Part shown: positions 62,937-64,000 of the stretch, in pieces | How positions within the stretch are numbered: position 1 is the stretch's first letter | Layout: every line of letters begins with the position of its first letter | Notes under the pieces: model-generated | Databases searched by the model: none | Told to the model about the DNA's origin: nothing | The model's input: the letters and a program-made list of their open reading frames with translations, nothing else | Made by a program: the position numbers and the translations under genes | Assembly: GCA_022826755.1 (NCBI GenBank) | Contig: JAJDUG010000077.1 | Span: 1-64,000, forward strand | DNA: 64,000 bases | DNA from: Acidobacteriota bacterium | GTDB lineage: Bacteria; Acidobacteriota; Terriglobia; Versatilivoradales; Versatilivoraceae | Direction: 5' to 3'

Positions 62937-63008
62937 GGTCAATAGGCCTCCTGGCAGCACGAAACACTCAGGTTCAGGTCCGGATGGCGATTCTCCCGGC
63001 GCACCGCT

Positions 63009-63824
63009 TCAATGCGGGGTCTCCACCCGCCGGCTCCGGCTCAGCAACTGCTTTCCCCGTTCCGACAGCTCCTGGAAGTCCCGCGCCGCCATCCGGAGTG
63101 GTCGGTTGCGGGGATCGTACCAGGAAAGGTGGTACCCGATGTCCAGCTCCATGCGAACGTGGTCGGAGCGGTTTGGGGTTCCGCGATGGATCACCCGCGC
63201 ATCGCAGATGTAGGCCGAGCCGCGCTTCAGGTCCAGCCGCATCCTGGAGGGATAACGCCCCGACTCGATCAACCGGTTCAACTCCTGTCCGCCGCCCGAC
63301 CCCGGCACATGGCTCAGCTCGGGCACACCGCAGTGATGGGTGCTGGGCAGAAGCTCGAAGCTGCCGTTCTGCTCGTTGGTGTCCACCAGGGCGATCTTCA
63401 GCGACAGGGCGGGAAAGACCGGCAGCACCAGGTTGGCGCCGAACAGCTCCCCGTCACGGTGCCAGTTCATAACGCTGCACCCCGGGCAGGGATGGTAGGA
63501 GATGTAGTCGCTCATCAGGAAATCGCTGCTGCCCCACAGCCTTTCCAGCAGCTCCAGTACTGTGGCGTTCTCGTAGAGGGCTGGATCGGAAAAGGGGAGC
63601 CTCCAGGGCGTTTCGATCTTGTAGCGTAGCGGTTCGGTGACCCGGCCCCGGCCGGTGTCCAGGTCGCCGCTCAACACCCTGGAATCGCGGGCCCGCACCT
63701 TCTCCAGCATGGGCAACAGCTCCCCATGCAGCACCTCGGCCTTGCGAGTCGGAATGAAGTCCTCGAAAACCACGTAGCCGTTGATCAGAAATTCCTGGAC
63801 CAGTTGATCGATCGGAACCGACAT
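63009..63824 (-). CDS. Phytanoyl-CoA dioxygenase (PhyH) family protein
   Basis: About 271 residues from the ATG at 63824 (MSVPIDQLVQEFLINGYVV), the usual opening of PhyH proteins; the frame is open 39 codons further without family likeness. Iron ligands are H122 and D124 (NWHRDGE) and a distal histidine in VIHRGTPNRS, followed by the 2-oxoglutarate arginine. It hydroxylates an unknown small molecule and is likely transcribed with the aldolase, hinting at a shared substrate pathway. Confidence 0.87.
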   Translation of the reverse strand: MSVPIDQLVQEFLINGYVVFEDFIPTRKAEVLHGELLPMLEKVRARDSRVLSGDLDTGRGRVTEPLRYKIETPWRLPFSDPALYENATVLELLERLWGSSDFLMSDYISYHPCPGCSVMNWHRDGELFGANLVLPVFPALSLKIALVDTNEQNGSFELLPSTHHCGVPELSHVPGSGGGQELNRLIESGRYPSRMRLDLKRGSAYICDARVIHRGTPNRSDHVRMELDIGYHLSWYDPRNRPLRMAARDFQELSERGKQLLSRSRRVETPH

Positions 63825-63899
63825 GCCGCCCTGTCTGAAATACCCTGTTTCACCCTGCATCAGTGGCCCCATCATATGGAGAAACGGCGGCCCGGCTAG

Positions 63900-63920
63900 G
63901 TGGAGAGTGGAGAGTGGAGA
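63900..63920. repeat. Tandem repeat, three copies of GTGGAGA
   Basis: Three perfect seven-base copies lie between the PhyH gene and the possible partial gene at the right edge. Confidence 0.8.
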
Positions 63921-63921
63921 G

Positions 63922-63999
63922 CTATTTGATTGACACGCCAAGCCTATAGTCGGTCTCGGCGCAGTCCACCAATGATTGCAACCAGATCATCAGCCGTTT
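63922..63999 (-). CDS. Possible C-terminal fragment of a gene entering from the right edge
   Basis: The minus-strand frame ending at TAG (63922-63924) is open to the window end and encodes 25 residues (KRLMIWLQSLVDC, then AETDYRLGVSIK). The length is too short to judge and the family is not recognised. Confidence 0.3.
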   Translation of the reverse strand, partial: KRLMIWLQSLVDCAETDYRLGVSIK

Positions 64000-64000
64000 G

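Overview
The window is GC-rich, gene-dense bacterial DNA that fits an Acidobacteriota-like organism (Solibacter/Bryobacter type) or a neighbouring free-living or host-associated heterotroph. The reasons are an Oar-type TonB-dependent receptor with an N-terminal carboxypeptidase-regulatory domain, DUF1501 and DUF1549/DUF1553 surface proteins, many Tat- and lipoprotein-exported hydrolases, DUF1080, PhoD, several sodium:solute symporters, and phytanoyl-CoA and TauD dioxygenases. The lineage is an inference from gene content; no rRNA, tRNA or CRISPR array was seen.

Layout. 0-9.2 kb: 3' end of a paralogue of the lipoprotein gene at 6.3-7.8 kb, a DUF4143 ATPase, a leucine-rich-repeat lipoprotein, a Tat-exported alpha/beta hydrolase, and a minus-strand DUF1501 / lipoprotein / symporter set. 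9.6-16 kb: MsbA-like ABC exporter, a beta-propeller-like lipoprotein, a small secreted protein, and an amidohydrolase with a symporter. 16.2-22.7 kb: a broken mazF, an ECF sigma factor overlapping a membrane-anchored vWA/YfbK-like protein, an MFS transporter, a DJ-1/PfpI protein, a small helical protein and a TauD dioxygenase. 22.7-32.9 kb: TonB receptor directly abutting an enolase-superfamily enzyme; divergently, a GH32-like protein, PhoD, a sialidase, a broken alpha-carbonic anhydrase and a TIM-barrel epimerase. 32.9-38.9 kb: a five-gene minus-strand operon with two SDRs, two TIM-barrel isomerases and an unusual E1alpha-E1beta-lipoyl fusion. 39-47 kb: a UPF0748/GHL10-like hydrolase, an Nramp-like carrier and a Gfo/Idh oxidoreductase behind a strong promoter, then DUF1080 and an unknown Tat protein. 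47-51.3 kb: an island with base use unlike its surroundings: vapB with its operator, a vapC deletion scar, two DUF488 genes and a RecQ helicase with an unusual N-terminal domain. 51.5-64 kb: a DUF1501/DUF1549-1553 pair, PhyH dioxygenase, BNR protein, sorbosone-dehydrogenase-like protein, another symporter, a HpcH/HpaI aldolase and a second PhyH protein.

Most genes look like machinery for taking up, trimming and oxidising sugars, sugar acids and related organic compounds. The parts most worth following up are the vapB-DUF488-DUF488-RecQ operon, which may be an uncharacterised DNA-maintenance or defence module controlled by a captured antitoxin operator; the three-part E1/lipoyl fusion; three decayed genes hidden between annotated ones; and a family of short palindromic dispersed repeats, two of which bound MITE-like elements.
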